Assembly (NCBI RefSeq): GCF_000321225.1
Contig: NW_004450330.1
Coordinates: forward strand, 56,346-120,345
Direction of reading: 5' to 3'
Length of the DNA stretch: 64,000 bases
Source: Odobenus rosmarus divergens
Lineage: Eukaryota; Chordata; Mammalia; Carnivora; Odobenidae
Each line of letters starts with the position of its first letter. The stretch's first letter is position 1. A model generated the notes under the pieces. The model searched no databases. It saw only the letters and a program-made list of their open reading frames with translations, and was not told where the DNA came from. Positions 1 to 10,928 of this stretch are shown here, piece after piece. Made by a program: the position numbers and the translations under genes.

Positions 1-2371
1 GACTCGTAAGTTTTACTATTAGATGTCGGGGTGTTGACCTATTTTTATTGATTTTGAGAGGGGTTCTCTGTGCCTCCTGGATTTTGATACCTGATCCTTC
101 CCCACATTGAGGAAGTTCTCTGCTATAATTTGCTCCAATATACCTTCTGCCCGTCTCTCTCTTTCTTCTTCTTCTGGGATCCTAATTATTCTAATGTTGT
201 TTCATCTTACGGTATCCCTTATCTCTCGAATTCTGCCCTCGTGATCCAGTAGTTGTTTATCTTTTTCTCAGCTTCTTTATTTTCCATCATTTGGTCTTCT
301 ATATCGCTGATTCTCTCTTCTGCCTCATTTATCCTAGCAGTTAGAGCCCCCATTTTTGATTGCACCTCATTAATAGCCTTTTTGATTTCAACTTGATTAG
401 ATTTTAGTTCTTTTTTCTCCAGAAAGTGTTTCTCTAATAACTTCCATGCTTTTTTCAAACCCAGCTAGTATCTTTAAAATCATCGTTCTGAACTCTAGAT
501 CTGACATCATACTAATGTCCATATTGAGTAGGTCCCTGGCAGTCGGTACTGCTTCTTGTTCTTTTTGTTGAGGTGATTTTTTCCATCTTGTCATTTTGTC
601 CAGAGACGAGATGAATGAGGGAACAAAATGCTAACAGGGTAACAACGTCCCCAGAAAATATACTCTAAAACAAATCAGAAAAGACCTGAAACCAGGGGAA
701 AAGAAAGGGAAAGAGAGAAAAAAGAAAAAGAAAAAAAAAAGATAAAAACAAAAACAACAAAACAATAGAATATGATCAAATATGATCAGGCTGGTGCATA
801 GATCAGTGCCACACACTAGATTTTGGGTGTATTTTGGTCTGTTAGGAGAAAGTGCCTCCCAAAATTTTAAAGAAAAACTTATATATGTACAAAAATAAGG
901 GTTAATACGATGAAGGGATGGAATATGACTGTAAACATGAAAATTATAAAAGATTTTATAAAAGGAATTGATAAGAAGTTGTTTGAAAAAAGAAGAGGAT
1001 TTAAAAAGAAAAAGATAATGTGATCAGGCAGGAGACTAGAACAAAGCCATACACTAGAGATTTAGGGTATATTTTGATGTTAGAAGAAACCATATCTCAA
1101 AATTTTAAAGAGAGAACAACTTATATATATATGCCAAAAATAAGGGTAACTACTATGAAGGGATAGAATATGACTCTAAAAATGAAAAATAAAAATGTTT
1201 TTTAAAAAAAAAGGGATTGATAAGATGTTGGTTGAAAAAGGGAAAAAGAAAAATTCAAAAAAAAAGTTAAAAAAAATTAAATTTGAAAGACTAAAGAATC
1301 ATGGTAAAAAAAGCCATGAATTCTATGTGCAGTATTCCCCTAGCGCTGGAGTTCTGCTGTTCTCATTGTTTGGTAAACTTGGTCTTGGCTGGCTATTCTT
1401 GCTGATCTTCTGGGGGAGGGTCCTTTTGCCGTGGTTTCCAAATATCTTTGCCGGAGGTGGAATTGCCCCGCCCTTGTCGGTCCGGGCTAAGCAATCTGCT
1501 CAGGTTTGCTCTCGGGAGCTTTTGTTCCCTGCAAGCTCTTGGTACAGCTTTGGAGGACGAGAGTGAAAATGGCGGCCTCCCAATCTCCACTCTGGAGGAC
1601 CCGAGAACTCGGGGCCCCGCTCCTCAGTGTGCCCCCGGAGAAAAGCAGTCAGTCACTCCCGTCTCCCCGGTCTCCGGCCGCACTGCGTGCTCACCCGGCC
1701 TGTGACCGAGTGTTTCTATCTCTGGCACCCGACCCGGTGTGGAGTCTCCACACCCAGCAGATCCCTGCGGTGTGCTCCCACACCACTCCTCCCCGGGGAG
1801 GAAGGGGAGTCTTCCCGGATCTGCCGCTTGTTGGGTCCCTGCTGGAAGAGCAGTGGCCTGACTGTGCCGTGGATCACAGTTTAGGGCAACCCCGAGCTGA
1901 GAGCCCACGCCTTGGCTCTGTCTCTGCAGCTGGCTTCCCCGCTCTGATACCCGGGAGCTCTGCCACACTCAGGCACCCCTGGTCTTTCTATGACCCCGAG
2001 GGTCCTGAGACCACACTGTCCCGCGAGGGTTCCATCCCCCGCTTAGCCACTGGAGCGACGTCCCTCAGCAGAGCCGACTTCTAAAAGTTCCGATTTTGTG
2101 CTCTGGGGCTCTATCACTTGCCAGAAGCAGCCGACGGAGGCTCCCTCCCCCACCATCTATCCTCCAGAATATCGCCTTGGATTCACTTCTCCGCACGTCC
2201 TACCTTCCAGAAAGGGGTCGCTTTTTTGTTCAGCGAGTTGCTGCTCTTCTTTTCTTCGATCTCCTGTTGAGTTCGTAGGTGTTCAGAATGGGTTTGATCC
2301 CTATCCAGCTGAATTCCTGGGACCAGACGAAATCCAGGTCTCCTACTCCTCTGCCATCTTGCTCCGCCCCC
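1..2371 (-). mobile_element. L1 LINE, 5' part (5' UTR and start of ORF1), cut by window edge
   Basis: On the - strand, about 594 down to 219 encodes lysine/glutamate-rich coiled-coil sequence typical of the L1 ORF1 protein N-terminus, in two overlapping frames, so it is already frameshifted. From about 600 up to 2371 there is no coding signal but a GC- and CpG-rich stretch (1440-2340), as in carnivore L1 5' UTRs. The element ends at 2350-2371 with gccatcttg, the reverse complement of the YY1-type caagatggc found at the start of many L1 5' UTRs. It lies antisense to CLSTN2 inside an intron. The retained CpGs suggest a fairly young insertion. The rest of the element lies before base 1. Confidence 0.8.
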
Positions 2372-2374
2372 ACC

Positions 2375-2470
2375 CTATCGCCATTATTTTACATGAGGAA
2401 ATGAAGTCCGGAAAGGCGAAGTAAATCATCCAAAGTTCTTTCTGCAGTCTGCACTGGAACTGGGGTACTG
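2375..2470 (-). repeat. MIR fragment (antisense)
   Basis: The segment contains ccattattttacatgaggaa, the reverse complement of the conserved MIR core (cctcatctgtaaaatggggataat). It directly abuts the L1 5' end. Divergence is high, as expected for this old SINE. Confidence 0.5.
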
Positions 2471-2564
2471 CAATCCACACAGCCCATGATCTTTCAAAGA
2501 TGCCACATATCCTTGGGTGAGAATCCTGCCTGGGAAGGGCTCAATTTTTACATGAGGGCTAAAA

Positions 2565-2810
2565 TACTGCAGTAACAAATGACTCCAAAATCCTTATGCT
2601 TTAATGCTTAAAAGTTTATTATTCTCTCACATCAAGCCCAGGAGGTGGAGTGGGGTTTTTGCCGAGAACACCCCACCCACCAAAGTGGAGGAAGAAGAAG
2701 CCTGGAGCATCATGCAGGGCTCTTCACGGCCTCAGCCCAGGAGCCCTGCCTCACTTCCTCTCATACCTCATTGGCCAGATGCAGTCACGTGACCCGCCCA
2801 CAAACGGCAG
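2565..2810. repeat. Old interspersed repeat, family not identified (copy 1)
   Basis: It begins with tactgcagtaacaaatgact and ends near cattggccagatgcagtcac. A second copy with the same beginning and ending lies at 3965-4275. The two share order and spacing but are strongly diverged, so this is an old dispersed family rather than a local duplication. I could not name the family. Confidence 0.5.
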
Positions 2811-3004
2811 ATGGCTGAGGCCAAGTGTAGCCTCCAGGATGCTGAGCAGGCAAAGGAGAGCTGGGCTTAGTGAGCACTGATAATGACTCCCACAGAGCCT
2901 TTGCTGAAAAGACAGTGACTGAAAAGGTCTTTTTGGGGAGTAACCCGGAGATGATACTGAGTAAAATGTGGGCCAAGGGGGAACATTTACCCGTTCATTT
3001 AATG

Positions 3005-3235
3005 GGATTGCAGGGTACTAGGGCTAGGTTCTGGGATTCAGGGATAAGAGTTGGAGCCCCTGTCCTCTGTGAGCTCATGGTCACTGTATGTAATCATTGT
3101 ACTACCATTTCATGCACTATAGGAGCCCAGTGGGGACCTAAATGAGGGAAGCTGGGGTGGCCTCAAGGAGGAGGTAACAGTAAAACAAATGATAGTTGAA
3201 GGAGGCAAGGATTAAACTCTCGGTAGGCTAGGGAT
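3005..3235 (-). repeat. L2-type LINE fragment
   Basis: The stretch resembles the reverse complement of L2 3' ends: phrases like cctgtcctctgtgagctcat and gcctcaaggaggaggtaac match the usual L2 order. Assignment is by eye only. Confidence 0.4.
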
Positions 3236-3339
3236 CACATTACAGGGACCTTATGTGGGTCAGTATCATCACTACTACTCATGGGACTCCCACCTCCTTT
3301 TAGAGTCCAGGCACAGAACAGGGAACTCTTAAAAAGACA

Positions 3340-3962
3340 ACTGAGTCAGATCAGGGAAAAGTTAATATAGATGGATTTTTTCCTTAAACTCATAATCACA
3401 TACTCAATCTCCTTCATGGCAAGAGAAATGCAAATTGAAACTACACTAAGGTAGCATTTATCACCTATCAGACTGGCAAAAATCCCAAATGACAGCATAT
3501 TCTGTTGAGGTTTTGAGAAAAGAGGCATTCCCATACACTGGAAGAGGGAGTGTATATTGATATCATTCCTAGCAATGGGGAATTGGGCAACATTTGTCAA
3601 AATTTAAAGTGCATATACTCTTGGACCTAACCATTTCACATGGAGGAATTTATCCAATAGATATATATTTGTGCACATATGAAATGTGTACAAGATTATT
3701 CATTGTCACATTATTAGTAAAAGATTGGAAGTGATCCAAATGTCCATAAGAAACTGGTTAAATAAATTATAATTTTATACACAGTAGAATATTATACAGT
3801 GGTAAAAAAGAGGAAGCTTATGATGTACTAACACAAAACAGTCTCCAGGATATGAGCTAAGTAAAAAAATTAAAGTACAATAAAGTATGTAAAAAGCTAC
3901 CATTGGTGGAAGAAAGGAGAAAAAAGGAAATCTGTATTCATAAGAATGCTGAAGTATAACTT
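3340..3962 (+). mobile_element. Old L1 (L1M-like) 3' ORF2 and 3' UTR fragment
   Basis: The sequence follows the familiar end of L1 ORF2: caagagaaatgcaaattgaa, a segment like accatttcacatggaggaat, then a 'take-off to 3 prime UTR' region with gaatattatacagtggt. It is crowded with stops and indels, so it is an old copy. The matching tail probably resumes at 4435-4560, with the repeat at 3965-4430 inserted between. Confidence 0.65.
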
Positions 3963-3964
3963 TC

Positions 3965-4430
3965 AGGATAGGCTAGGTAATGCTGCAGTAACAAGTGACT
4001 AAAACATTTCAGTGGTTTATACAACTTTTTTTTTTATTGTCCACACCCAGTGTCCATTATATATTGGCTTTGGCTCTGATCCACATACCACCCCCACTGT
4101 GAGACCCAGGCTGATGGACCAGGCCCTAAGGGAACCTGGCAGGTTTCATGGCAGAGGGAAAGGGACATGGCAAACCAGGAACTGGCTGTGAAGTCTTCCA
4201 CATGAGTGTGAACCGGATAATACTTCTGCCCACCTTTCATTGGCCAAGCAAGTCACAGGAGCACTACTGAATACAACAGGGCAAAAAAAAATGTGCATCT
4301 TGCAGAGAAGGGTTCCCTACGTCACATAGGCAAGTCTATGGACAATAGGACAGGCATGTATAAGCCTCCCACTGGGAGGGGAAACAACTAATAATGGACA
4401 ATAATGCAATCTGGCACTAAGAAATTAACA
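3965..4430. repeat. Old interspersed repeat, family not identified (copy 2)
   Basis: It starts with aatgctgcagtaacaagtga and includes cattggccaagcaagtcac, matching the beginning and end of the repeat at 2565-2810. It seems to interrupt an old L1 3' end (3340-3962 and 4435-4560). The family is not recognised. Confidence 0.45.
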
Positions 4431-4434
4431 TAAC

Positions 4435-4560
4435 AGTGACTACTTGTGGGATGGGATATTGGAAACTGGGTAGACAGGAATAAGATGGACACTTTCACTT
4501 AATACATATGTATATTTGAATTATGTAAATATATTATCCAAAGAAAAATGTTGCCGAGTA
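4435..4560 (+). mobile_element. Old L1 3' UTR tail
   Basis: This AT-rich stretch (ctttcacttaatacatatgt, then tatttgaattatg) resembles the last part of old L1 3' UTRs and probably continues the fragment at 3340-3962. Confidence 0.45.
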
Positions 4561-4584
4561 GCTACATAAAAATATATCCAGATC

Positions 4585-4692
4585 AGGGGCACCTGGCTTG
4601 CTCAGTTGGAAGAGCACGCAACTCTTGACTCAGTTGGGGTTGTGAGTTCAAGTCCCACATTGAGTATAGAGATTACTTAAAAATAAATAGAT
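4585..4692 (+). mobile_element. CAN-SINE (tRNA-Lys-derived), short
   Basis: The head ggggcacctggcttgctcag and the B-box-like gttcaagtcccac mark a carnivore tRNA-Lys SINE. The tail is ttaaaaataaatag. A 17-bp TSD, aaaaatatatccagatc (4568-4584) and aaaaatatatcccgatc (4693-4709, one mismatch), fixes the ends. It is much shorter than the ~200-bp copies elsewhere because the pyrimidine-rich part is missing. Confidence 0.85.
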
Positions 4693-5481
4693 AAAAATAT
4701 ATCCCGATCTCCTTTTCCTGTGATGTGAACTTTGGACACATCATCCAAATGCACTGATAAGCTCCTGACATCTTACTGATAATAATTCCTGCTCAGAGGC
4801 ATGTGAAGGTCAGCAAACGGGACCCGTCCCATGGCAGTTCTCCATGCTCGATGCCAGGAAGAGTAACTGCAGGGGCTTTGCAGGGAGAAGCAGGAGTCTG
4901 TATCTGGTTTATCTGGTTTGACGACTCAAGTGACTGGGTGGAGAGCATCGTAGCCCCAGACCTTCACCAAGTGTGGGATATGGGGGACTCTGAGATGAAT
5001 AAACAAATAATAGGCCCGGGACAGTTGGCATGAGTGGACACAGCAAGTGAGCAAAACTCCTGGGAAAGCAGAGTAGAGCCCCGGGGAAGCAAGACCAGGA
5101 ATGAGATCTAAGAGAGAAGGAGAGCTATTAACTGAAAAATGAGCTGTAAGGTTGGAAGCATGGATCAGGAACGGAAGCACAGGGTGAACTGAGGAGCAGT
5201 TCAAGGCCAAAGACCAGACCAGTGAAAGGAGCCAAAGCCCCCCGTTTCTAGGCAGCCAGCTGACGGGGCAGGCTGTCCAAGGGCTGAAAGAATGCTCAGG
5301 ACCCCACAGCGGCACGGGGCAGGGGCCACCCTACCACGGGCTAGACCACAAGAACCCTGTGATGGGGATTCAGAATCCCATCCTGTGGCTCAAGAGTTTC
5401 AAACCCCCGGGGATCTTACAGGGGCAGCCTGAAAGCCCCCCAGGGGTAGCAGGGATTGTTTGAGGGGTTAAAACAGTCATC

Positions 5482-5600
5482 AGAAGCTCTGGGTGTTATA
5501 TGCAACTGAAGAATCATTGAACACTGTATCAAAAACTAATGATGTACTATATGGTGGCTAACTGAACATAATCCAAAAAAGAGAGTGTAAAAAAGTAAAT
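5482..5600 (+). mobile_element. 5'-truncated L1 3' end (119 bp) just upstream of a CLSTN2 exon
   Basis: The segment ctgggtgttatatgcaac through aactaatgatgtactatatg and ctgaacataat matches the last bases of the L1 3' UTR at 49840-49938. It is flanked by an imperfect TSD: aaaacagtcatc (5470-5481) and aaaactgtcatc (5601-5612). This is a severely 5'-truncated retrotransposition in the gene's sense orientation, ending 126 bp before the TSD-to-exon boundary at 5739. Confidence 0.8.
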
Positions 5601-5738
5601 AAAACTGTCATCCGTGTGCATGGCTGCTACACTTGCAGACGCTCTGGAGACACTGGGCCTTCGTGGCCTGTCCATGGAGATGGTGGGCTCTGCTGTTGAT
5701 CACTGTCTCCCATGCCACCACCCCGTTTCCTCCTCCAG

Positions 5739-5887
5739 TACCACTTCAACCCCTCACAGTCCGTCCTGGTGATGGAAGGTGACGACATTGGGAACATCAA
5801 TCGCGCCCTCCAGAAGGTGTCCTACATCAACTCCAGGCAGTTCCCGACGGCGGGTGTGCGGCGCCTGAGAGTCTCTTCCAAAGTCCA
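5739..5887 (+). CDS. CLSTN2: CLSTN2 coding exon: membrane-distal part of the post-LNS ectodomain
   Basis: This is the first of seven CLSTN2 exons in the window. Calsyntenin-2 is a type I postsynaptic membrane protein of the cadherin superfamily. The exon is 149 nt, preceded by a pyrimidine-rich acceptor ending cctcctccag and followed by a strong donor, CA|gtgagt. It starts in phase 0 (TAC CAC TTC AAC) and ends two bases into a codon that the next exon completes as CAG. The peptide begins YHFNPSQSVLVMEG and ends VSSKVQ, which matches calsyntenin-2 between the LNS (laminin G-like) domain and the membrane. No signal peptide or cadherin repeat is visible, because those exons lie upstream. Alternative paralogues CLSTN1 and CLSTN3 were considered and set aside because of the C-terminal exons. 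Confidence 0.93.
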
Positions 5888-7084
5888 GTGAGTAGACAGA
5901 CGCTGGTCAGCCAGGGGCCCCAGCTGAGGCGGTGGGGACGGTCCCTGGGGAATGTTCCCTGGCAAAACAGAATTCATCTTTTGTCCACTATTTGCAGTTT
6001 CTCTGCTATCCTGATGAGGATGCCCCAGTGGATCTGTGTTCTCTTCTTGTTTTCTTCAGAAAGAAAATGTTCCGTTGCTTTGCCAGCACAAATCCAGCTT
6101 TCTCTATTTAATTCAGAATCCAGTGTAGTACTGCACCCTATAAATTCTCAGAAAGCTCGGTTTTTAGTGGTCTGACTTAAGGTTACAGAAGCTGGTACAT
6201 AGTAGGTACTTGACAAACGTTTATTAAATTGGATTAAATCAACCAACCCAGCTTTGTAGAGCAACTAAATACCACAAATATGCAAGAGAAAGGGAGTTCT
6301 TGTCCCCAGGGGATCAGAGTTCAGTAAAGGAGATGAGACTCTTTACTAGTGAAGCCTGTGGATAATTCCCTTCTTGGTCCATCAAATCGTTTCTCAGCCA
6401 CAGCAACTGCCTGGTAGGGCAGCAAGGATGGAACCCCAGAAAAACTCCTGGCAGGCAGAAGGGGAGTCACCTAGTCCCTGGAGCCGGGAGAAGCCAGAGG
6501 ACAGGAACAAGGCTAGGAAAGACGGGTCTGCTGACGGCCACGTTACTGGGGCAGGGACAGGTGCCAGGCTAAACCCCACAGGCAGCAATCATATTCAATA
6601 GTTCTAGTGACAGAGGAGGCACGCCCCCCTTTACACTAAGGGCCACCCTTGGAGGCCTGCCATAGGGAGCAAGCACCTCCAGCTCAGCTCCGCACTGCAG
6701 TCAAAGAGAGGGACCAGGCTTCCATAAACTGACAAGCGGCACAGTGCCCTCGGGGACTGGTGCAGCGAAGACCAGACAAAACCAGGGGCAGGAACACACC
6801 ACCGCTCCCACAACTTGCCCACCCCAAAGAAGAGGGAGTTCCCCAGCATGGTGTCCACCCAGACTGCACTTCCCTCAGGAACTTTCCCAAGGGCTACAAG
6901 TTGACAGCCGCCACCAGCTGGAGTCCATCCAGCGTTCCCAGAGCAGCCATCTGGGCCCTGGCGCTCTTGTAGCCTAGGGCTTTGGCCCAGATGAGCAGCA
7001 GAGTGCCAGTGACTCGCATGCCTGATGCAATCTGATGAGGGTGTCAGGTCTGCCAACATTTACTGAGCTCCACCCACGACGCAG

Positions 7085-7265
7085 CCTCTGGCATCGGCTT
7101 CTTTTCTATATGTCAGCACATTTAATCCTTGCTATTATGAGGTAATTAATTCTTGTCATCCCCACTGTATAGATGGAGAAACTGAGGTTCCCAGGAGTCA
7201 CACCTTGCCCAGGGTCACCCAGCCCCACAGTGGCAGAGCCAGGCCATGGACCTTGTCTAACTTCC
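7085..7265 (-). repeat. MIR (antisense)
   Basis: It shows the antisense MIR order: atttaatccttgctattatg, ccccactgtatagatggaga, gaaactgaggttccc, cagggtcacccagcc and gtggcagagccaggcc. These correspond to the MIR core and its tRNA-like part. It is intronic and well preserved for a MIR. Confidence 0.8.
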
Positions 7266-7808
7266 CAGGCCTTGCTCATGCGGTCACAGCATTCTGCCTT
7301 CCAGGTATTTCTGTGGCAGTGTATCAGGAGAAAGGAGATGATCCGTGGCACATCTACAACAGGGGCACTGTGGGAGCTCCTCGTAGAGAGACAACATGCA
7401 CGAGCACAAGAGAGTTCAGCCCTGGGGCGTCAGCAAGATGCCTGTACCCAACCAGTTAGACGGCAATTTGCTTACCAAATCCTAGTGCACATACCAAGCA
7501 GTGGCTAATTAATGTTACCACTGATTACTTTGTTAAAGGATAATTAAGGGTTTAGCAGTTACTTGTTGCTGGGACCGAAGATTCCCAGTTCTCCCAGAGG
7601 CCAATCCTCTTAAGTCCCTAGATGGCTATTAGTTTTGACTATCATGTGGCTTTCAATCTGAATGTCTGTTGATACCCTCTGAGATTCCGAGGCAGTCCAG
7701 AGACCTTGGCAAGGATGAGAGGTGGTTGTGTGTCTCCTCGTCCCCGGCCACGTGGTGGATGCATCCATGGCTCGCTCTTCAGTGCCGTGACCGCAACTGT
7801 TTTCCCAG

Positions 7809-8026
7809 GTGCTTCGGAGAAGATGTGTGCATCAGCGTCCCCGACATGGATGCCTATGTGATGGTGCTGCAGGCCATTGAGCCCCAGATCAGCCTCCGGG
7901 GCACGGACCACCTCTGGAGACCCACCACCCAGTTTGAAAGTGCCCGAGGGGTGACCCTCTTCCCGGACCTCAAGATCGTGAGCACCTTTGCCAAAGCCGA
8001 GGCCCCGGGTGACCTGAGGACCACAG
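7809..8026 (+). CDS. CLSTN2: CLSTN2 coding exon: post-LNS ectodomain
   Basis: The exon is 218 nt, between acceptor tgttttcccag and donor ACAG|gtacag. It completes the previous codon with one base and leaves one base (G) for the next exon. The peptide starts CFGEDVCISVPDMDAYVMVL and ends LRTT. It carries two cysteines close together (C-F-G-E-D-V-C), and hydrophobic/charged alternation consistent with the beta-rich domain between the LNS domain and the membrane. It lies in the lumen or extracellular space in the mature protein. The following intron is 10.6 kb and holds an antisense L1. Intron position and phase fit a calsyntenin gene. The identity is secure; the fold of this region is an inference from the family. 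Confidence 0.94.
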
Positions 8027-10359
8027 GTACAGATGCACACTGGGTCATGGGGCGGGAGCCTTCCACTCTCAGAGCCACGCCAAGTCCTACTTCAGGCCAA
8101 TAGCATTGTTCACCACGGCAGGGAATTTCTGATAGCAAAGCAAACAAACCTGCAAACAACACAAGTAACTGGAGGGAAATGAACTATTTGGCAAATAACT
8201 GGTCCACCCATGTACATGATAGGATGTTGGAGGGAGGACATTTATGCCAAATGGTAAATGAAAGAAAGCAAGATGCAAATTACAGAGTACCTACAACACA
8301 CACCGAAAAATGCGAAGAAGAAAACACACCTGATGCAAACAGTGCTGTTCTCTGAGACGCCTAAGAGCCAATTTGTCTCCGCTCCCCTTCACTTGGCTGC
8401 AAATGCAAAATGTTCAATAGTGAGCATGTATTATTTTGATGATCAGAAGAAAAGCTAAAGAGGCACAAAGAAAACATTTAGCTGCACCTTAACAGACTCA
8501 CAGTGAAAGTCAGGTCTGATCCAGCAGCATTAGTCTCAGCTCTCAGGGAACTCTCCAACATGTCCATTATTGGGAGGGCTACTGATGGAGGCAGAGTAAT
8601 TGGAATGATCTGCCGGGGAGAAACACTCCGTTGCACGGAAAGCTATGGTGCACTCAGCTGGTGGGGAGGGGGTGGTGACAGGAAGGATAAGGAAGGGAGA
8701 AAGGGAAACCCAGGGCCCAGATCTACAGGGGAGGTACCCATTTAACCATCCTCTGCGGCCTCCTCCAGGAGAGGACTTCTAGCTCTCCCTCTCTGCCTCC
8801 AAAGCAGCTGCTAATGATGTGCTGGAGCCCATGGGCCTGAGTCCCTGAAGGGCTGCTCCTCTAACAGTCCTAATTGCTCACTGCCTTAAACCACCCTGGT
8901 CCCTTGGGAATGGGGTGCCTCCAATGCAGCCCTTCTTAGCTCATGACAATAGATGGCGTCTTCCAAGTGTCCCTGCCAGGACAGGGCCCTTGCCTAGTGA
9001 CACTCCCAGGTGCATTAGGGCCTGTGAGCTTTCCCTTCCCCTCATTTGGAGCCACAATCAGATGGGAAAAGGAAGGGCCTCTGACCACGGTGGTTGCAGG
9101 CTATAACTGGGAGCGTGTGGACGTGCTAGGCCTGCCCCTGGCTGACAGGCAATGCCAGGGAAAAGCAATTACCTGGGGCTCTAACTCACCTTCTGTTTAT
9201 GAGAGGTGGGGGCAGAGCACAGAGCCACGTGCCCGAGAGCTCTTATGGGTACTTTCTACATCTTCCTCTTATTGTTGTTAGGATAATCATTGTTATGGAT
9301 GCCTTAAGTAAGGAGGCTCACGGTATTTGCCAGCAGGCCTCAGTGACCCACCCCAGCAACATCTTCTGCCCCTACTGACCTCCTCCTCTGTGTACCAAAG
9401 ACAGGCAAGTCCCCCATGTACGCCCCTCTCTCTCATACCTCTGCGTTCTCACCTTTGCTCAGGCCCTACCCTCTGCCTGGTAGGTCCCTGACCCTCCCCA
9501 TCCGCGTTACTGCTGGCAAACATCTCCCCCACCAGCACCCTGCCCCCTCGACTGGGCTAGCTCTCCTGCTCTGTACGCCCCCCATGACTGATGCTTCCCT
9601 GCCCAACCCTCCCCCGCCGCCACGTTTGCTAGCCCTTGGTGGCAGTTATCGGTTAATGAAGCCAGACCAGGGGCTCCATGAGCGCTCAACCAAGGCTGAT
9701 TCGCCTCTAAATGCCTGAGCCCAGCACAGTCCCTTCAGCACAGTGGGAATCAAGAGAAGTACAGATGGAAGATAGAACCTGTAATGTATCCACAGAAGAA
9801 CAATGAGAAAATGCTCAACATTTATACCATGCCCCCTACCTAGTGTGAGCAATCAGCCGGCCACATGGGGAGGTAGGAGTAAGGATGACCTAAACTGACC
9901 TGGTAAGAAGCTGGCAAAAAACTCCAGAAACCATGCAAAGGCCATTTGAAATACAGATACACATATGCTATCGCTAATGATAGGCCTTCAATGTATATTA
10001 ATGTGATTTTAGATTTTGCCGGTGAAACATGAAGCCACTGAGAATGACAAGCATCTAAAAAGCATATGAAATTATTTATAATAATGTAGATCTGGTGAGA
10101 GCAAAAAATATTTTTGGTATCACTAAAAAATTAAAATAGAAAATAATTATTTAAAGTAATTCTCTCCTCTTTTGTAAATCCTTTTTAATTTCTATTTTCA
10201 TAAATGTTTTATAGTATACAAAATATATTAGTCCACTTTATAAATAAATAATTTTACATATTTAAATGATCTCAGTTCAGAAATTTTTCCCAAAGGGCTG
10301 CAAAATCAAAAGCATTTGAAGACTACTAGCCCAAAGGTTATGAATTTATAAACTGTGGA
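8027..10359. other. Intron without a gene; scattered old repeats
   Basis: No further exon is needed here, because the frame joins 8026 directly to 18616. About 8110-8350 looks like old L1 3' sequence. About 9360-9500 has the L2-like phrase ctttgctcaggccctaccct. The rest shows nothing that I can name. Confidence 0.5.
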
Positions 10360-10548
10360 ATCAGAAAGTCATGGCTTCTGTCCCAGCTCTTCCCCTAATA
10401 TCTGTGTAAGCCTGGGCAATCTGCCCTACCCCCCAGACCTTCCACTTCACCGTTGGTGAAATGGGGATAATAATAGTACCCCATTTAATATCTGTTAGGA
10501 TTGTTTGCACAGTGCCTGGCCCATAGCAAGCACTCCATAAATACCACT
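10360..10548 (+). repeat. MIR (sense)
   Basis: The order is typical of MIR: gtgtaagcctgggcaatctg, gtgaaatggggataataata, then cagtgcctggcccatagc and aagcactccataaatacc. It sits immediately before the 3' end of the large antisense L1. Confidence 0.85.
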
Positions 10549-10897
10549 TTTATTATTTTCTTAAATCCAGTATAGTTAACATGCAGTGTTATATTAGTTT
10601 TGGGTGTACAATATAGTGATTCAACAATTCTGTACATCATCCAGTGCTCATCACAAGTGCACTCCTTAATCTCCTTCACCTATTTCACCCATCCCCCACC
10701 CACTTCCCCTCTGATAACCATCAGTTTGTTCTCTAGAGTTAAGGGTCTGTTTTTTTGTCTCTTTTCTTCTTTGTTCATTTGTTTCTTAAATTCCACATAT
10801 AAGTGAAATCATATAGTATTTGTCTGACTTACTGCATTTCAAGATTCATCCATGTTGTTGCAAATGACAAGATTTCATTCTTTTTTATGGCTGAATA

Positions 10898-10901
<4 letters not shown>

Positions 10902-10928
<27 letters not shown>
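10902..10928 (+). repeat. (CA)n microsatellite inside L1
   Basis: An uninterrupted run of CA dinucleotides sits in the 3' part of the antisense L1, at the place where other copies in this window (45703-45733) also carry a CA run. It probably comes from the L1 source. Confidence 0.9.

Noticed and set aside
1506..2084. A 192-codon open frame on the + strand
   Set aside because: It lies in the GC-rich 5' UTR of an antisense L1; GC-rich DNA gives long chance frames, and another long frame is open on the opposite strand.
1440..2340. CpG-island promoter of a host gene
   Set aside because: The CpG-rich DNA is the L1 5' UTR; no exon or conserved start lies next to it.
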